Shown piece after piece: positions 25,201 through 35,453 of a stretch of 64,000 nt of DNA; position 1 is the first letter of the stretch; every line of letters starts with the position of its first letter. Under the pieces are notes generated by a model. That model saw nothing but the letters and a program-made list of their open reading frames with translations. It had not been told where the DNA came from and made no database searches. A program made the position numbers and the translations under genes. Source of the stretch: Mesaphorura yosii (Eukaryota > Arthropoda > Collembola > Poduromorpha > Tullbergiidae); contig WIXG01000004.1 in the NCBI GenBank assembly GCA_009869945.1, forward strand, positions 372,001 through 436,000, read 5' to 3'.

Positions 25201-27332
25201 TTTAACGGAGTGGAACTGCATGCGAAACTCATGCACTTTTTACGAATTTTGCAAGTTCTGCAATCTGCATCCCGATGAGACGGTGTTCGTCGCCGTACCC
25301 TCGTAATTGTTTATGAATTATTGAGAACTCAATTGTAACTACAGTCGAAGTTCGTCAAAAACTCAGATACCCTAAACCGGCTGAGCTCTATTAAGATCCA
25401 TTGGAACTATCGCTAGGTAATTTAGTAATTCTAGAAGGAAATTCATCAACCAACGCAGAGTCGAAAAATGAGGCTAAGGCTCAATTATCCTGCTTTCTTC
25501 CAGTGAACAAATTCCGTCAGAAATCAATAAAAAGATGAAAACCAAAAGCCTCCACATGTCAGTTTTACTGATACTGAAATCCGCCCACATCCAAGCCTCA
25601 ACTCCGAAGATGCCTTAACAATTTGAATTTGAGCAAGACTTCACATGCAAACGAGAGCGCTTCAGGATTCAGGATGGGGCTTCTGATTGCTTGATTTCGT
25701 AAAGACAGGTATTAGGAAGCAATGAGATGTATGTGTTTCATAGCTTTCAAAGAGAGCATACTGATGAACGTCATTTACCACAGCAGAATTTATTGTCGAA
25801 CTTGTGAACGCGGTTTGATTTCCCCTGATTGTGCGAAAATGGATGGGCGTGACAAGATAAGATCGATACGCAATTGAATATCAACATCAGTTTTGCATTG
25901 CAATTATTGCTGCATTCAGCATCGCTGGCTTATTTCTGAGCTGTTTCATGAATTTTCTAGGAAATTTAATTGCATTACTCTTCCAAAGCAAAAGCAAGCA
26001 AGCGCACAAATTGAAGCACTCTTCAAGCAATTTCGTAAACTGTTGAAAGCCTTTTGATTTTTGCAATATTTCAAGCAAAATACAACATCGGTTCTTACCT
26101 TTGATGACTTGAATTTGCTCGCCGACATTAAAGCTGACGCTGACACCAGGATTTATGTGAAAATAGACGACGTGCTGCCCCGGAACGGTTGGAAAGTGTG
26201 AGTACACTGTCAACTCGTTGGAAGGCGCTGCATATACCATGTTTGGGTTGGGATTGAAGGAACCGCCTCCTCGCAGTGGATGTGCACACGAGTGATACGA
26301 GTCGTGATGGTGCTGATGGTAGTGCATTCCAGGTCCAGCTTGTGAATGATTGTTTATGGGTGCTTTGACGGAGGTGTTGTTTGTCCCTGCAGTCGAAGAT
26401 TTAGATGTCGCTTGGTTTGTGACTGTAGTGATTGACGCGTCATTCGAAATTTCAGACAAGGTAGACGTCGTCGTGCTGGAGGATGATGACATGGTCACAT
26501 TTGGATTCGGGCTACTTCGATTACTACTGCTGCAGCTGCTACTGCTGTGCCCCAATCTATCACTCGAGTAGGCAGTAGACGATGGACACAGTCCGTGATG
26601 TGGAGGACCGATTCCAGAGGCGAAAGGGACCGGTGACGATGACATGGAATGCATCGAGCTATGAGTTCCATTGAAGGATGGTGGCATTACTGCTGGAGGA
26701 AAGGTTGGATCTAACGGAAGAGGAAATAGCGCCGTTGGAAGTGGTGCAGTTGGAATTGCCGGAACGCCGTTGCTCATCCCTGGAGGAAGATTGTTTGGTG
26801 GTTGAGTCGGAAGATGTGGACCCAAAGGAGTCGGTGGCAGAATTCCATGTGGAAGATGTAAGTTGAGATTCAAGTGCTGGTGATTCAGAAGGTGGTTTGA
26901 AGGTGGCGGAATTGGAAGAGAGAGTGGATTTGGATGAGAATGCTGGTGCTGAGATTGCAAATACGTTATGGGTGGTGCCCACGGACTCGCGTTGTGATTC
27001 AGATGATTTTTAAAATACTTTGGGCTGAATTTGCGCTGTTGTGGCGGATGAATACTGCTCTGATTTTGTGGTGTGATACCGGTACTTGTGTTGATTGTGT
27101 TTGTCGCGCTCGTGGCTACTGACGGAGTAATACTTGTAGGTTTAGCTGGGGCGTCGTCATCCTCAGGCGGTGTTTCTACAATAACTTTCAAATTATGAGT
27201 TTTCAGCGTGTCAACATGGTCCGCTTCATTTGTCTCGGGTTCACCGTCACTTTTTCCAGAGAGTTCATTTGTGGCAGGTTCAACGACTAAGCTGCTACTA
27301 ACGCTTTCTTCGTCTTCTTGTTTCATTTTCAT
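1222..27332 (-). CDS. FNDC3: FNDC3-like protein, N-terminal part (two coding exons, 3' end outside window)
   Basis: Two coding exons are seen: 26099-27332 (ATG at 27332, 411 codons plus one base) and 1222-1458 (79 codons). Donors are AAAG|GTAAGA and TATG|GTAAGT; both introns are phase 1 and the join keeps the frame. The first exon is low-complexity (Ser, Pro, Asn, His, Thr-rich) with an acidic N-terminus, then ends in a conserved-looking block around residues 385-410 containing VVYFHINPGVSVSFNVGEQ, which resembles the VNPGETFTI block before the fibronectin type III repeats of FNDC3A/B. The second exon is Tyr/Pro-rich (AYGPAYAGNECTYYAPAPG), like the linker of that family. No Fn3 domain lies in the window; those exons should be further left. 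The usual PPG/QVIED block between the two conserved parts was not found, so it is lost or in an unseen exon. A 3' splice site (TTTTGCAG, exon from 27343) just upstream of the ATG implies a 5'UTR intron. Known FNDC3 proteins are Golgi/ER-associated membrane proteins. The gene call is moderate. Confidence 0.5.
9268..9296. repeat. Perfect inverted repeat (10-bp stem, 9-nt loop)
   Basis: CGTCAAAGCC at 9268-9277 pairs exactly with GGCTTTGACG at 9287-9296 around the loop AAAGGCAAA. The loop itself repeats the AAAGGC/AAAGCC theme. It lies in the giant intron. A related but imperfect run of GCCAAAGCC occurs near 4530. Function unknown; it may be a fragment of a small hairpin element. Confidence 0.6.
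19079..19095. repeat. 17-nt perfect palindrome with homeodomain-type cores
   Basis: AATTAAGC, a single central G, then GCTTAATT is an exact inverted repeat. Each arm contains an AATTAA core of the kind bound by homeodomain proteins. It lies inside the giant FNDC3-like intron, a common place for enhancers, but by itself it could arise by chance in AT-rich DNA. Confidence 0.3.
23206..23228 (+). repeat. Left terminal inverted repeat of the 688-bp element
   Basis: CCGTACTTATCGGTTTAATA followed by CGG, preceded by the TA target dinucleotide. It matches the right end in inverted orientation at 20 of 23 positions. Confidence 0.75.
23871..23893 (-). repeat. Right terminal inverted repeat of the 688-bp element
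   Basis: Read on the minus strand it begins CCGTATTTATCGATTTAATC then CGG; on the plus strand it is followed by TA at 23894-23895, completing the target-site duplication. Confidence 0.75.
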
Positions 27333-29055
27333 TTTTTGTCACACTGCAAAATTTAAAATTTGGTTTCACATTCAGACATCAGCTCGGTTCATTAGAGAAA
27401 GTCACGATATTTTACCGTCAGTCGCAAGAATGAGTCCTTCAGCTTGCACCTTGCAGCCTTAGATTACAAAATCCAGAACAGGTTGACTATGGCAGAATTA
27501 TCAATCCGTAATCTGGACTGTGAATGAGAATCAGAAGATATGGCAATTTTGTGCATTAATGGCAAAAGCAGCATCCAATGACATGACACCCTGAGTAGAG
27601 ATAGTCCACCAACTTGCAGTCAAAATTCCTCGTAATTAGAGATGATTTAAGTTTAAATAAATTTTCAGCGGATTGAGTTGACTAATTCTGATCGCACTGA
27701 TTGATTGTGGGACCACACACAAAGCAAACGAGGGCCACCAGGGTCGAATGTGATTAATCTAGCTTACGGATTAAATGGCTCAAATTCCGAAGTACTTTTC
27801 GGTGTTGACGTTCCTAACTTAACAATCTACTGATTATCAAGTAAAAATACACACACTCGTAATTGCAAGTAATTCGTAATCGTTCTCTCACTGCGTTGCG
27901 TTCCCGCAAATTCAATTAAAACTGGAGTTGCAGTGCGTGAAGCTTAATTAACTTTAGATTCTTATGCTTTTTACAAGTTTTTCTCAACTCACAATTTCTG
28001 TCCAACTGACAAGTTAATTCCAATCCCCTTGCAGTACGTAGTGCACCGAATGTACGCACACCTACACATTTATCACGCAAGTCAAGTGGCAAATTATTCA
28101 TTCCTTCCTTCCTTTCTATCTATCCCAACCAGTGCTAGGATTCAATGTATCTTCTTACATCAGGCCAGTACGTTCTCTTCCCCAGTGCTTTTGCTAGTAC
28201 TGTTTTCTATGTATGGAACTTTTACGAAAACAACCAGCACAGCTGGTCAACTATTGCACGTTAGCGATACGTGGGTTTGCGACGATTGTTCCGACTTCCA
28301 ATACCGTGAATCAATAACGCAGCGTCGCGCCGCAAACAGTCTCAATTCCTTTTTGCTGCAGTTAACCACGCTCTGACTTTGACTGATTGACAACGTGTCT
28401 ACGTGTCAATTGTTTCAACAAAGCACATAATGAGCGATGGCTAAATTCAGTGTTTATGTCCACAGCGCGCTGCATTTGGCATTAGTTAACTGAGGAATTC
28501 CGTAAACAGCGTGACGTGGGCGGCGATTGACAAGTCAGCTAAGTGAACCGAGATATAGGAAATGACACGATTCTAATTGATGCTTAATGAATTCGGGGAA
28601 GTGGGTCAAATTATAGATCGGGTTGCATAATGCATGCAGTTGTTCTAGCATCTGCGGTCTCAATCTGTTATTGACTTGTAACCATCATAATTATCGGAAC
28701 GGGCTAAATTCGACGCAAAGTGGGCGCTTGTTTTCCCATGTTCAGGCTGTGCTTGTTTGAATGAACGACATTAACGAGTATGGAACCGGCGATAGGCGAA
28801 TTCCAAGATTTGTAACTCGTAAATGTGATTAAATTCTGCTGCTGGAATGATAAACAAGCTTGACGTACGACGACAGCGGTGGAAGTAGCAAGGAGAAAGC
28901 CAAACTGACGGTGTGTGGTGTGCTGTGTGCTACGTAATATTTTATGACGTCTTCTTCTGACATTCGTGGGATTGCAGCCGCGATCGCAGCAGCGTTGTTT
29001 CCTGCGTCTGAATCGGAACAGTCGAAACAAGTGCAGCAGGGGGATGGATGCAAGC

Positions 29056-29067
29056 GACGTCGACGTC
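29056..29067. promoter_or_regulatory. Double GACGTC palindrome (CRE/ATF-like)
   Basis: Two GACGTC units back to back, themselves a perfect palindrome, followed by A so that the minus strand reads TGACGTC. This resembles bZIP (CREB/ATF) sites. Location fits the promoter region of the FNDC3-like gene; function is inferred only. Confidence 0.25.
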
Positions 29068-29545
29068 ACAGCAGTATTCTTTCATTGTATTCCAATAGCT
29101 AGGATTCTGACGGCGTGATCACCAACCCAATCATGCTTTCTTCATAGCGTGTCCCACTGTCTCACTCCCACTTCCTGAAAATCTCGTGATTCGTTAAAGG
29201 TCGCAGTCTGTAAACTGTTATTAGTCGACGTAGTGGAAAACCGCCGTATTAGTCGTACTTTCACCGGCGGCGTCATACGTCGCAAGAAGCTGAAAACCTG
29301 TTTACTTTCCTTGACACTTCCTTATCTGGATGACCAGATGCAAAATAAAACTCGACATTGAATTTTAAGGACTGAATTTCTGTTAAAGAGCACGAATCTG
29401 AATCACGATAACAAGCATATTTTATAATTTTGGTATCATTACAGTACAGCATAAGATTTCAGTCTAGCTGGACAAGATCTGAAGACGATTTCAACTTACA
29501 AGTTAATCTTTATGTTCAAATGACGAAGCCATTTTATGCAACTGA

Positions 29546-29551
29546 TTTAAT
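29546..29551 (-). terminator. Probable poly(A) signal of COPS2
   Basis: ATTAAA on the minus strand about 90 nt after the COPS2 stop codon. Confidence 0.4.
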
Positions 29552-29642
29552 AGAATAAACGGCTCATCTTCTGCTTGCTGAGTGCTGTCGGGCCCTTTCG
29601 CTTAATGACAGTTGGCCTTTGTGGGTTACTTGTCTCTGGAAG

Positions 29643-31598
29643 TCAGATTTTCGAAACTATCGAAGTATGCAACGCTGAAAGTTGAGTAGTCCATTTCTCC
29701 AGCGCGGAGTAGCGGGCACCACCTGCCCCGGTTTCATGCTTCAATTCCAAAACTTGGTTCACTTGGTCTATTTTGCCTCGAACAGTACTGCAAAAGTAAC
29801 AATTACTTTCCAATTAGTATTCACGAGTATCACAAGCTGCTCTTCAGGAATTGTTTTCATATTGGCTACTTACTTATCGAGAATACAGCTCACAAGAAGT
29901 GCTTCTACCTCCCCAGCATCAATGTTCAGCTCTTTCGAAATGAAGGGAATTTGAATCCTCGTGTACGGCTTAATTAGTTTAATCAAAACTTGAGTTCGAA
30001 TATTCCGAAGCAAATCTGTAGGCAAAAGGCATTCAGTATGAATAGTGACAGAACGTTGATCAACAGATTTCAACACGAATCTACCTTCTATGTGCTCTCG
30101 AATAAATGGATCGTCCATAATATTCGTGCGATTCTGCTTTAAAATTTTCTCAAATTCGTTAATATCGTTGTTTTGATACGCCGATACCAGATTAGTCATG
30201 GCTAAAATTTCACTATCATTCTTGTAGGGTTTAGCTTCTTGCGAATCAAAAGGGTTAATGCCCGACTTCATCAACCTGTAAAGAATCAGGGCCAATTAAC
30301 ACTGCAGTACAGTCATATATCCAAAAATGGCAATAAAGAATTTCAAGTAAACTCACATGTTTGCTAAAACCAGGTATTTAAGGCAAGTCGTGCGCCTAGG
30401 ACTGCCTGACTCGTCGTAATTTTTGAAGGCTTCGAAAAAGTCGGTATGCGCCTTCTCAAATTCCCCTTCCCGTAAATGCATCTTTCCACCACATTCTAAA
30501 AAGAAAAGGCAAGGAGAGCATCCATCAGCAAGCTTAGTCGAACGTAATCCTTGAGGAATCAATTCTAATTTCGTTGACATACCTCGAATGACACCCATGA
30601 TTAAAGGATGCGGAATCGCTGATTTGATGTGAAGCGATTGCTCATATAAGGCTTTCAATTTCTTATTGTTCTTTTGAGCTGTGTACATCTGAATTTCTAA
30701 GGCGTATATTTCCAATAGTTGAGTGCCTTTCTTTAGGTCGTCTTCACCATCGTCAGTCTAAGAAATTACGATGTACAATCAAGTTGCAGGGTTTATTAGA
30801 AACTGCAAACTCATGTCAGCATACCTGGCAAGATAAATGAAGCTGTTTCAAAATCTTCGCCAATCGTTGAAAGTCGTTCCGATCATAGTATAGCTTTCCA
30901 AGCTTCGTATTTGTTTTGAACCATAAGCGTTCATTTTTAGCGTCTCTTAATGCATCCAATGTTGTCTCGTAGAAATTTTGCAGGAGTTCCATCTACGTAA
31001 TCGCACAAATGGGAAATCAGTAGTTTCATCCTTAGTAAATATAGAACAATATAATTTCCCATCTTACGTTTTTAGAGGTTGAAATATAATCTAGGATGGA
31101 ATTTATGGACTTCTCACTGTGATTTCTTGTGACTGCTTGCTTAATATAAGTCAGCAACTGCTTGTATCTAGTCATCATTTCCGCATAATTACCCTTAAAA
31201 GTGAAGTGAAAGTGAAGAGCATGGTGACGAAGCTAATCGATATAATCAATTTTTACACCCTGTACCCTGAACCTTCACTTCTCTTACCAGTTTGAAGTTA
31301 ATTTTGATCATCTGTTTTAACGCCTTAAAGCCCCATTCGCCTTTTTCGTTGTTCTCCAAGTCAAGTACCCTCATAAATGAATTCAACGCTTGTTTGGGGT
31401 CATCCTCTTTCAATGCTTTTGAATTGTAATACTGATTCTCCAAATCGACGTCTGGTTCAGAATTGCTGTCTTCTGAGTACTCCTACGAGTTCAATTATCG
31501 TTAAGAACTCTACACTTTCAGTTTCCGTACTTGATCGGCTAACTTACCAATCCATAGTCTTCCTCATCATCCACCATGAAATCATCAATGTCGGACAT
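29643..31598 (-). CDS. COPS2: COP9 signalosome complex subunit 2 (nine coding exons)
   Basis: Exons on the minus strand: 31548-31598, 31288-31482, 31068-31193, 30825-30992, 30583-30757, 30357-30495, 30085-30275, 29874-30015, 29643-29787. They join in phase to 443 residues, exactly the length of the human protein. The N-terminus [17 protein letters not shown], then [20 protein letters not shown], is the family's acidic signature; long stretches such as [20 protein letters not shown] and [14 protein letters not shown] are near-identical to animal CSN2, and the C-terminal half is the TPR-like/PCI-domain region, ending in SKI. The protein is a scaffold subunit of the COP9 signalosome, which removes NEDD8 from cullins in nucleus and cytoplasm. 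The intron between exons 7 and 8 (30016-30084, 69 nt) has no in-frame stop. The gene is divergent from ESCO. Confidence 0.97.
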
Positions 31599-32170
31599 CC
31601 TAAATTAATTAAAACTTCGTTCCGTACAACCGAAAATTGATTAGACTTCCACACAGAGATGAAGACCAAGCACCAGTTCACTACTCAAACTTCACGAGTT
31701 TCCGCTTCCTGTGATTTCTCGTGATAATTTAATGATGAAATGAAGTTGTATGACTTTAATTTCAATCCGGCTTCAAGAACTGCTGAAGTTGATTTCATAA
31801 AATAAAAGTCGGTAGACGAACGGAACCGCTCACTCCAAATAAGATTCAAGATGTAACACGGAATCTACACAGGAGGCAGCAGGGCAGATGAGTTGAATGG
31901 GATGAGAATGTCCGAATCATTGCATTGTTGGTACACAGAACCGAAGTAATTCAAGATTGGCTAAGTCGTGGCGCGACTGTTGTTTTTCCAAAGTGAAAGG
32001 CGGGTTGCGGTTGCAAGTGATTACTGCGTGTTGTGATTTTGTACATGCTCTGACTCTGGCATCTTGATCACATTTTACCCGACACCCGACTTAGCCGATT
32101 TTACTGTTATTTTACTTTGTTCATTGTTCTGTTTCATTCTTTCCGAAATCCGAAAGTGATTCGAAAGTCT
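31599..32170. promoter_or_regulatory. Bidirectional intergenic promoter region, COPS2 / ESCO
   Basis: 572 bp separate the two divergent start codons, so both promoters must lie here. I see no clear TATA box. The motif TGGCGCGA at 31969-31976, framed by AGTCG...CGACT, is E2F-like, which would suit an S-phase cohesin acetyltransferase, but a single short match is weak evidence. Confidence 0.45.
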
Positions 32171-33321
32171 ATGAAGATGGAGGATGGGAAACCTGAGGAT
32201 CCTGTTGAAGGAAAGAAGCTGTTTCCCATATTTTCGAAGAGGTACAAGCCGGAAGTCAATCCATTGCGAGAAATGAGTGACAAAGTTAACAACAGCTCCA
32301 ACAAACACGGTGGAAGAAGGAAACCGAAACTAATTGCGAAAAAAGAAACTCCTGGTAAGTTCTAAACGGGGTTTTGTCACTATCTTCTGTGAATGATGCG
32401 TACCTGTTGCTCAAATCACACAGATTTCACTAATCATGAAATTATTCACAGGGTTAACACAATTGGTTCTCGATGCTGGTCAAAAGAAAATTGGACCAAG
32501 GCATTGTGAAGACTGTGGAATGCTGTATTCACCGGGCGAACCGCAGGATGAGGAATTGCATCGTCAGACACATGTTCGACTTGAAAATGTTCATTCTATC
32601 ACGGTAATTTGTGTCCGCCTCAATGCATTTTAAATATAATCGTACTTCAGATTCCAATAACTAATGTACTCGTCAATTCAGATGTGGAGCAATCCAAGAA
32701 TTCTTCAGAATTTCATCGACGGTGGGATAATTGTTATGGTTCAGTGTAACTCTGATTCAAAGATAATACTAAACCGTCTCCGGGATTTTTTGGCGTGGCT
32801 TGACTCGGAACTCAGCGCTAGCGCAGAAATATCTGGAGAAGCTGGTTCTTCTCAAAGAATATTCATGTATGTTTATCCGACAAAACGCAAGAAAGTCATG
32901 AAAATATTGGGTGGGTACTTGCACATTCAAATGGAAGTATTTATCAAACTGCTGCTTGTTCCTGAAGCGTGTACTATCTGTGACTTATTTAGGATGTGCA
33001 ATCGTGGAAATGCTAGACTTGAGTAAAACAGCATTCTTCCTGTTGAATCCTGAAAGCTTTGCCGATGGCAAAACGGATGATGCCAAAATTTCTGCTCAAA
33101 TTGGCCTTACAAGACTTTGGACCGATTCAGATTATCGGAAGAAGCAGATTGCTAGTAAACTATGTGATGCTGTTCGATTTAACAGCGGCATACTTGGTTA
33201 CATTGTTCCCAAAGACAGGATTGCAATTTTGGAACCTTCGGAGGATGGGCGCAAATTCATGACACGATATTCTGATGGAAAAGGATTGTCTTACACGTAC
33301 TTGAACAAGAAGGGTACATAA
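32171..33321 (+). CDS. ESCO: ESCO/Eco1-family cohesin N-acetyltransferase (four exons, short form)
   Basis: Exons 32171-32354, 32452-32603, 32682-32910 and 32993-33321 join in phase to 297 residues. Order: a basic N-terminus with KKLFPIFSKRYKP (residues ~15-27, like a conserved ESCO N-terminal motif), then QLVLDAGQKKIG and a C2H2 zinc finger (CEDCG...H...H, residues ~80-102), then the acetyltransferase region with LGCAIVEM, GLTRLWTDSDYRKKQIASKL (acetyl-CoA binding loop) and a C-terminal DGRKFMTRY block. Enzymes of this family acetylate SMC3 during S phase to lock cohesin on sister chromatids. Oddities: only 297 residues, against 601 for human ESCO2 and 840 for ESCO1, and the near-invariant AFSDPTPDG is AILEPSEDG here, so Asp of SDP (ESCO1 Asp810) is replaced by Glu. 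The start is the first ATG in frame; another lies two codons on (32177). AATAAA follows at 33469. Confidence 0.9.
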
Positions 33322-33809
33322 TGTTAATTGTGCCTTTTATTCTCATGCGTCAACACATATTATGTTTGTAATATTTTCTTAAATGCGCTGGTCACCTCAT
33401 ATTTTATACATTCGTTCCAGTTGTAACTCGAACTATCGCAATTTCACAATGTTTTACAATCAGCGTAAAATAAAATCTTCGTGATTTTCGCAGCAAATAG
33501 CTTACATCATTATTGACACTTGACAGAATTAGCTGTAGCTCTTGAGGCCAAATGTGAATATTTCGCACGACTTCAGAAGTACGAGCTCAACAAGGAAATG
33601 ATTGAATTTATGACTCTCTTGCAGTCAAGATTCTTGGTTAGCGTTTTTAGTTTGCGGTTTCCTTGTGGGACAAAAGCATCAGCACATTTTAGAGTTTTCT
33701 GGAGACTATTGGCTTAACGTAGGTGGGCAAACCTGACGTTCTACGTCATATTTAACTCCGATTTAAGGTTCAACATTCGATTTTGAGCTGAACTTGTGTG
33801 AGATTTCAA
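33322..33809 (+). other. ESCO 3'UTR and short gap before the MMP gene
   Basis: Holds the ESCO 3'UTR (AATAAA at 33469-33474) and the MMP 5' region. A plus-strand frame without stop runs from about 33523 to 33717 after a possible acceptor (TTGACAG) and reads convincingly in part (AKCEYFARLQKYELNK), but it has no ATG at its head and I do not recognise it. Confidence 0.4.
33469..33474 (+). terminator. Poly(A) signal of ESCO
   Basis: AATAAA, 148 nt after the ESCO stop codon. Confidence 0.6.
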
Positions 33810-35448
33810 ATGCTTTTCGGCCGTTGGATCCTCGTGTCTCAAGTGATCTTAACAACTGCAGCGATCCCGAAGAAAAAGGTCACTCCCGAGAAAGATGCGG
33901 TGGTACGACTTGCCCTCTGCCTATTGCCTTTGATTCTGGTCTCATACTGTAATTTGACTATGATTTTAACCACTCAGGACTATCTGACAAATTTTGGATA
34001 CCTTAAACTGGAAGAAGAGCCAGCAATTGGCGATCGATTCTTTTTCGAGAGCGCGCTTTCATCGATCGACAATGAGAGACTTAGCACGGCTTTAAGTAAA
34101 TTCCAATCATTTTTTGGGTTACCCATTACCGGACAACCTGATAACGCCACGTTGCATCTGATGAGGCGTCCCCGTTGTGGCAACCTAGAGGAGCTGGACA
34201 ATCTAGTCACACTTACGCCTAGACGGAGACGTTATTCACACTCAAAATTCGCATGGACAAAGCAAAATCTGACCTACCGAGTTTCTCGGCTTCCCACAAA
34301 TAGCAATATGTCACCAACACACTTGAAACAAGTACAGCTCAAAGACCTTATTGAAGCGGAGCTTGCTCACGCGTTCTCACTTTGGGCCGAGGTTGTGGAG
34401 TTGGATTTTTTCAAAGCGGAGACAGAAGCCGATCACGTAAGTGAAGAAGCTAATAATTTGTAATTAACCTGCGTCTCCAATGGACGAGAAAAATAAGAAA
34501 TACGAATGAATATGAAAGGTGGATATCGACATCAAGTTTGTGGCAGGAGCACATGGAGACGCTTACGATTTTGATGGAGTGGGACTCATGATAGCGTAAG
34601 TCATAATCTGCTATCAAATTATGGACACCCACGAGAATTTAATGCAAACTGTTTAAGGCATGCATTTCATCCTAACCCAGCCAATAAATTCGCCGGTGAC
34701 ATTCATTTCGACGACGAAGAGACGTGGATAATAGGTTCGCTATGATCATACCGGCGAAAAACGTTCCTGTACACAGTGTAAATTCAAAATTCAAAGAATT
34801 GTATATGCAGGGAAAAGCCCGAAAGATGAGCAAGAGATTTTTAACTTCCGATGGGGCGCCATCCACGAAATTGGACACTCGTTGGGCTTGGAGCATTCCA
34901 GTGTTGAGGACGCGTACATGTATCCAATCTATCCGTCCGAACCCTACGACCCAAATACTCCTCTTCACGCGGATGACATTTTTGGAATAGAGGTCAGACT
35001 CTTCGTTCAGGCGATTGTTGATTTTACAAATTAATTACTTACGAAAGTGTCGTGCATTGATTAGGCACTGTACAGCGACATATTTTCTCCAAATGTAATG
35101 ATGCCTCAACCAATTCCAACATCAAAACCGTATTCTAAAGACAAGGTGCGGTCAGTATTTACACTCATGCAACGTCAATCTTGAACTTAACACCCTATAA
35201 CCCAATGTGCTTCTTCATAGGCAAAAGAGGATACTATCACTGTCACACTAGAGCCAGAACCTAAGCGTCCAACAATTCGTGAACATCAATACAGTGCTGA
35301 TAAACTCGAGAAGTTCACGCATGGTCTTGTGGACATTGTATTTGCGTTCAATCCAACATCGGCTGTTGAAAGCCTTTTCGCATGCAAATTAATGAAAAAT
35401 TCGAATCGTAAGGAGCATCTTTGCGTACCTGACACATACCTTCTCTAG
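33810..35448 (+). CDS. Secreted matrix metalloproteinase without hemopexin domain (seven exons)
   Basis: Exons 33810-33902, 33978-34436, 34519-34595, 34658-34734, 34811-34992, 35065-35145, 35221-35448 join in phase to 398 residues. Signal peptide: [17 protein letters not shown]. Pro-domain: DYLTNFGYL, a peptidoglycan-binding-like helix region, and the cysteine switch [13 protein letters not shown] (usual form PRCGxPD). A furin-type site RRRR precedes the mature start ([16 protein letters not shown]). Catalytic domain: [11 protein letters not shown] structural zinc/calcium site, [14 protein letters not shown], then the active-site helix [12 protein letters not shown] and Met-turn MYP. After it there is a Pro/Lys-rich linker and about 75 residues with two cysteines that I cannot match to hemopexin. 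The enzyme should cleave extracellular matrix. The donor of exon 4 is weak (G|GTTCGC) but the phase and alignment support it. The GTG four codons upstream is not used because the ATG starts a good signal peptide. Confidence 0.92.
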
Positions 35449-35453
35449 TTATA

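Larger units (their letters stand above)
1459..26098 (-). other. Giant 24.6 kb intron of the FNDC3-like gene
   Basis: Bounded by donor AAAG|GTAAGA at 26098 and acceptor ACAGCAG at about 1459-1465 on the minus strand. All other confidently placed introns in this window are 62-97 nt, apart from two tubulin introns of 0.9 and 1.4 kb, so this one is exceptional. I saw no recognised coding exon inside on either strand; the open frames are short and lack family similarity (longest ATG frame 143 codons, 5255-5686 minus). It holds one small DNA transposon (23206-23893), a perfect 10-bp-stem hairpin (9268-9296) and a 17-nt homeodomain-like palindrome (19079-19095). A missing FNDC3 exon or separate nested genes cannot be excluded. 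Confidence 0.5.
27344..29642 (-). promoter_or_regulatory. Upstream region of the FNDC3-like gene; promoter and 5'UTR exon expected here
   Basis: This 2.3 kb separates the first coding exon of the FNDC3-like gene from the stop codon of COPS2, both on the minus strand. Because a 3' splice site lies just before the FNDC3 ATG, a non-coding first exon and the promoter should be here; I could not place either. A local GC- and CpG-richer patch at about 28930-29070 contains a 12-nt palindrome made of two GACGTC units (29056-29067) and a separate TGACGTC (28945-28951), both CRE/ATF-like. Short minus-strand open frames at 28704-29069 overlap that patch and have no family resemblance. Confidence 0.3.

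Noticed and set aside
26350-26982. Open frames on both strands inside the FNDC3-like first exon
   Set aside because: Low-complexity Ser/Pro/Asn repeats keep other frames open; the main frame is supported by start, donor and conserved end.
27333-27346. Acceptor next to the FNDC3-like ATG as evidence for spliced-leader trans-splicing
   Set aside because: A normal 5'UTR intron explains it equally well, and no other gene here shows a consistent trans-splice site.
30016-30084. A 23-residue insertion in COPS2 relative to human
   Set aside because: It is a 69-nt in-frame intron with a GTAGAT donor and TACAG acceptor; removing it restores the conserved sequence and the exact length.
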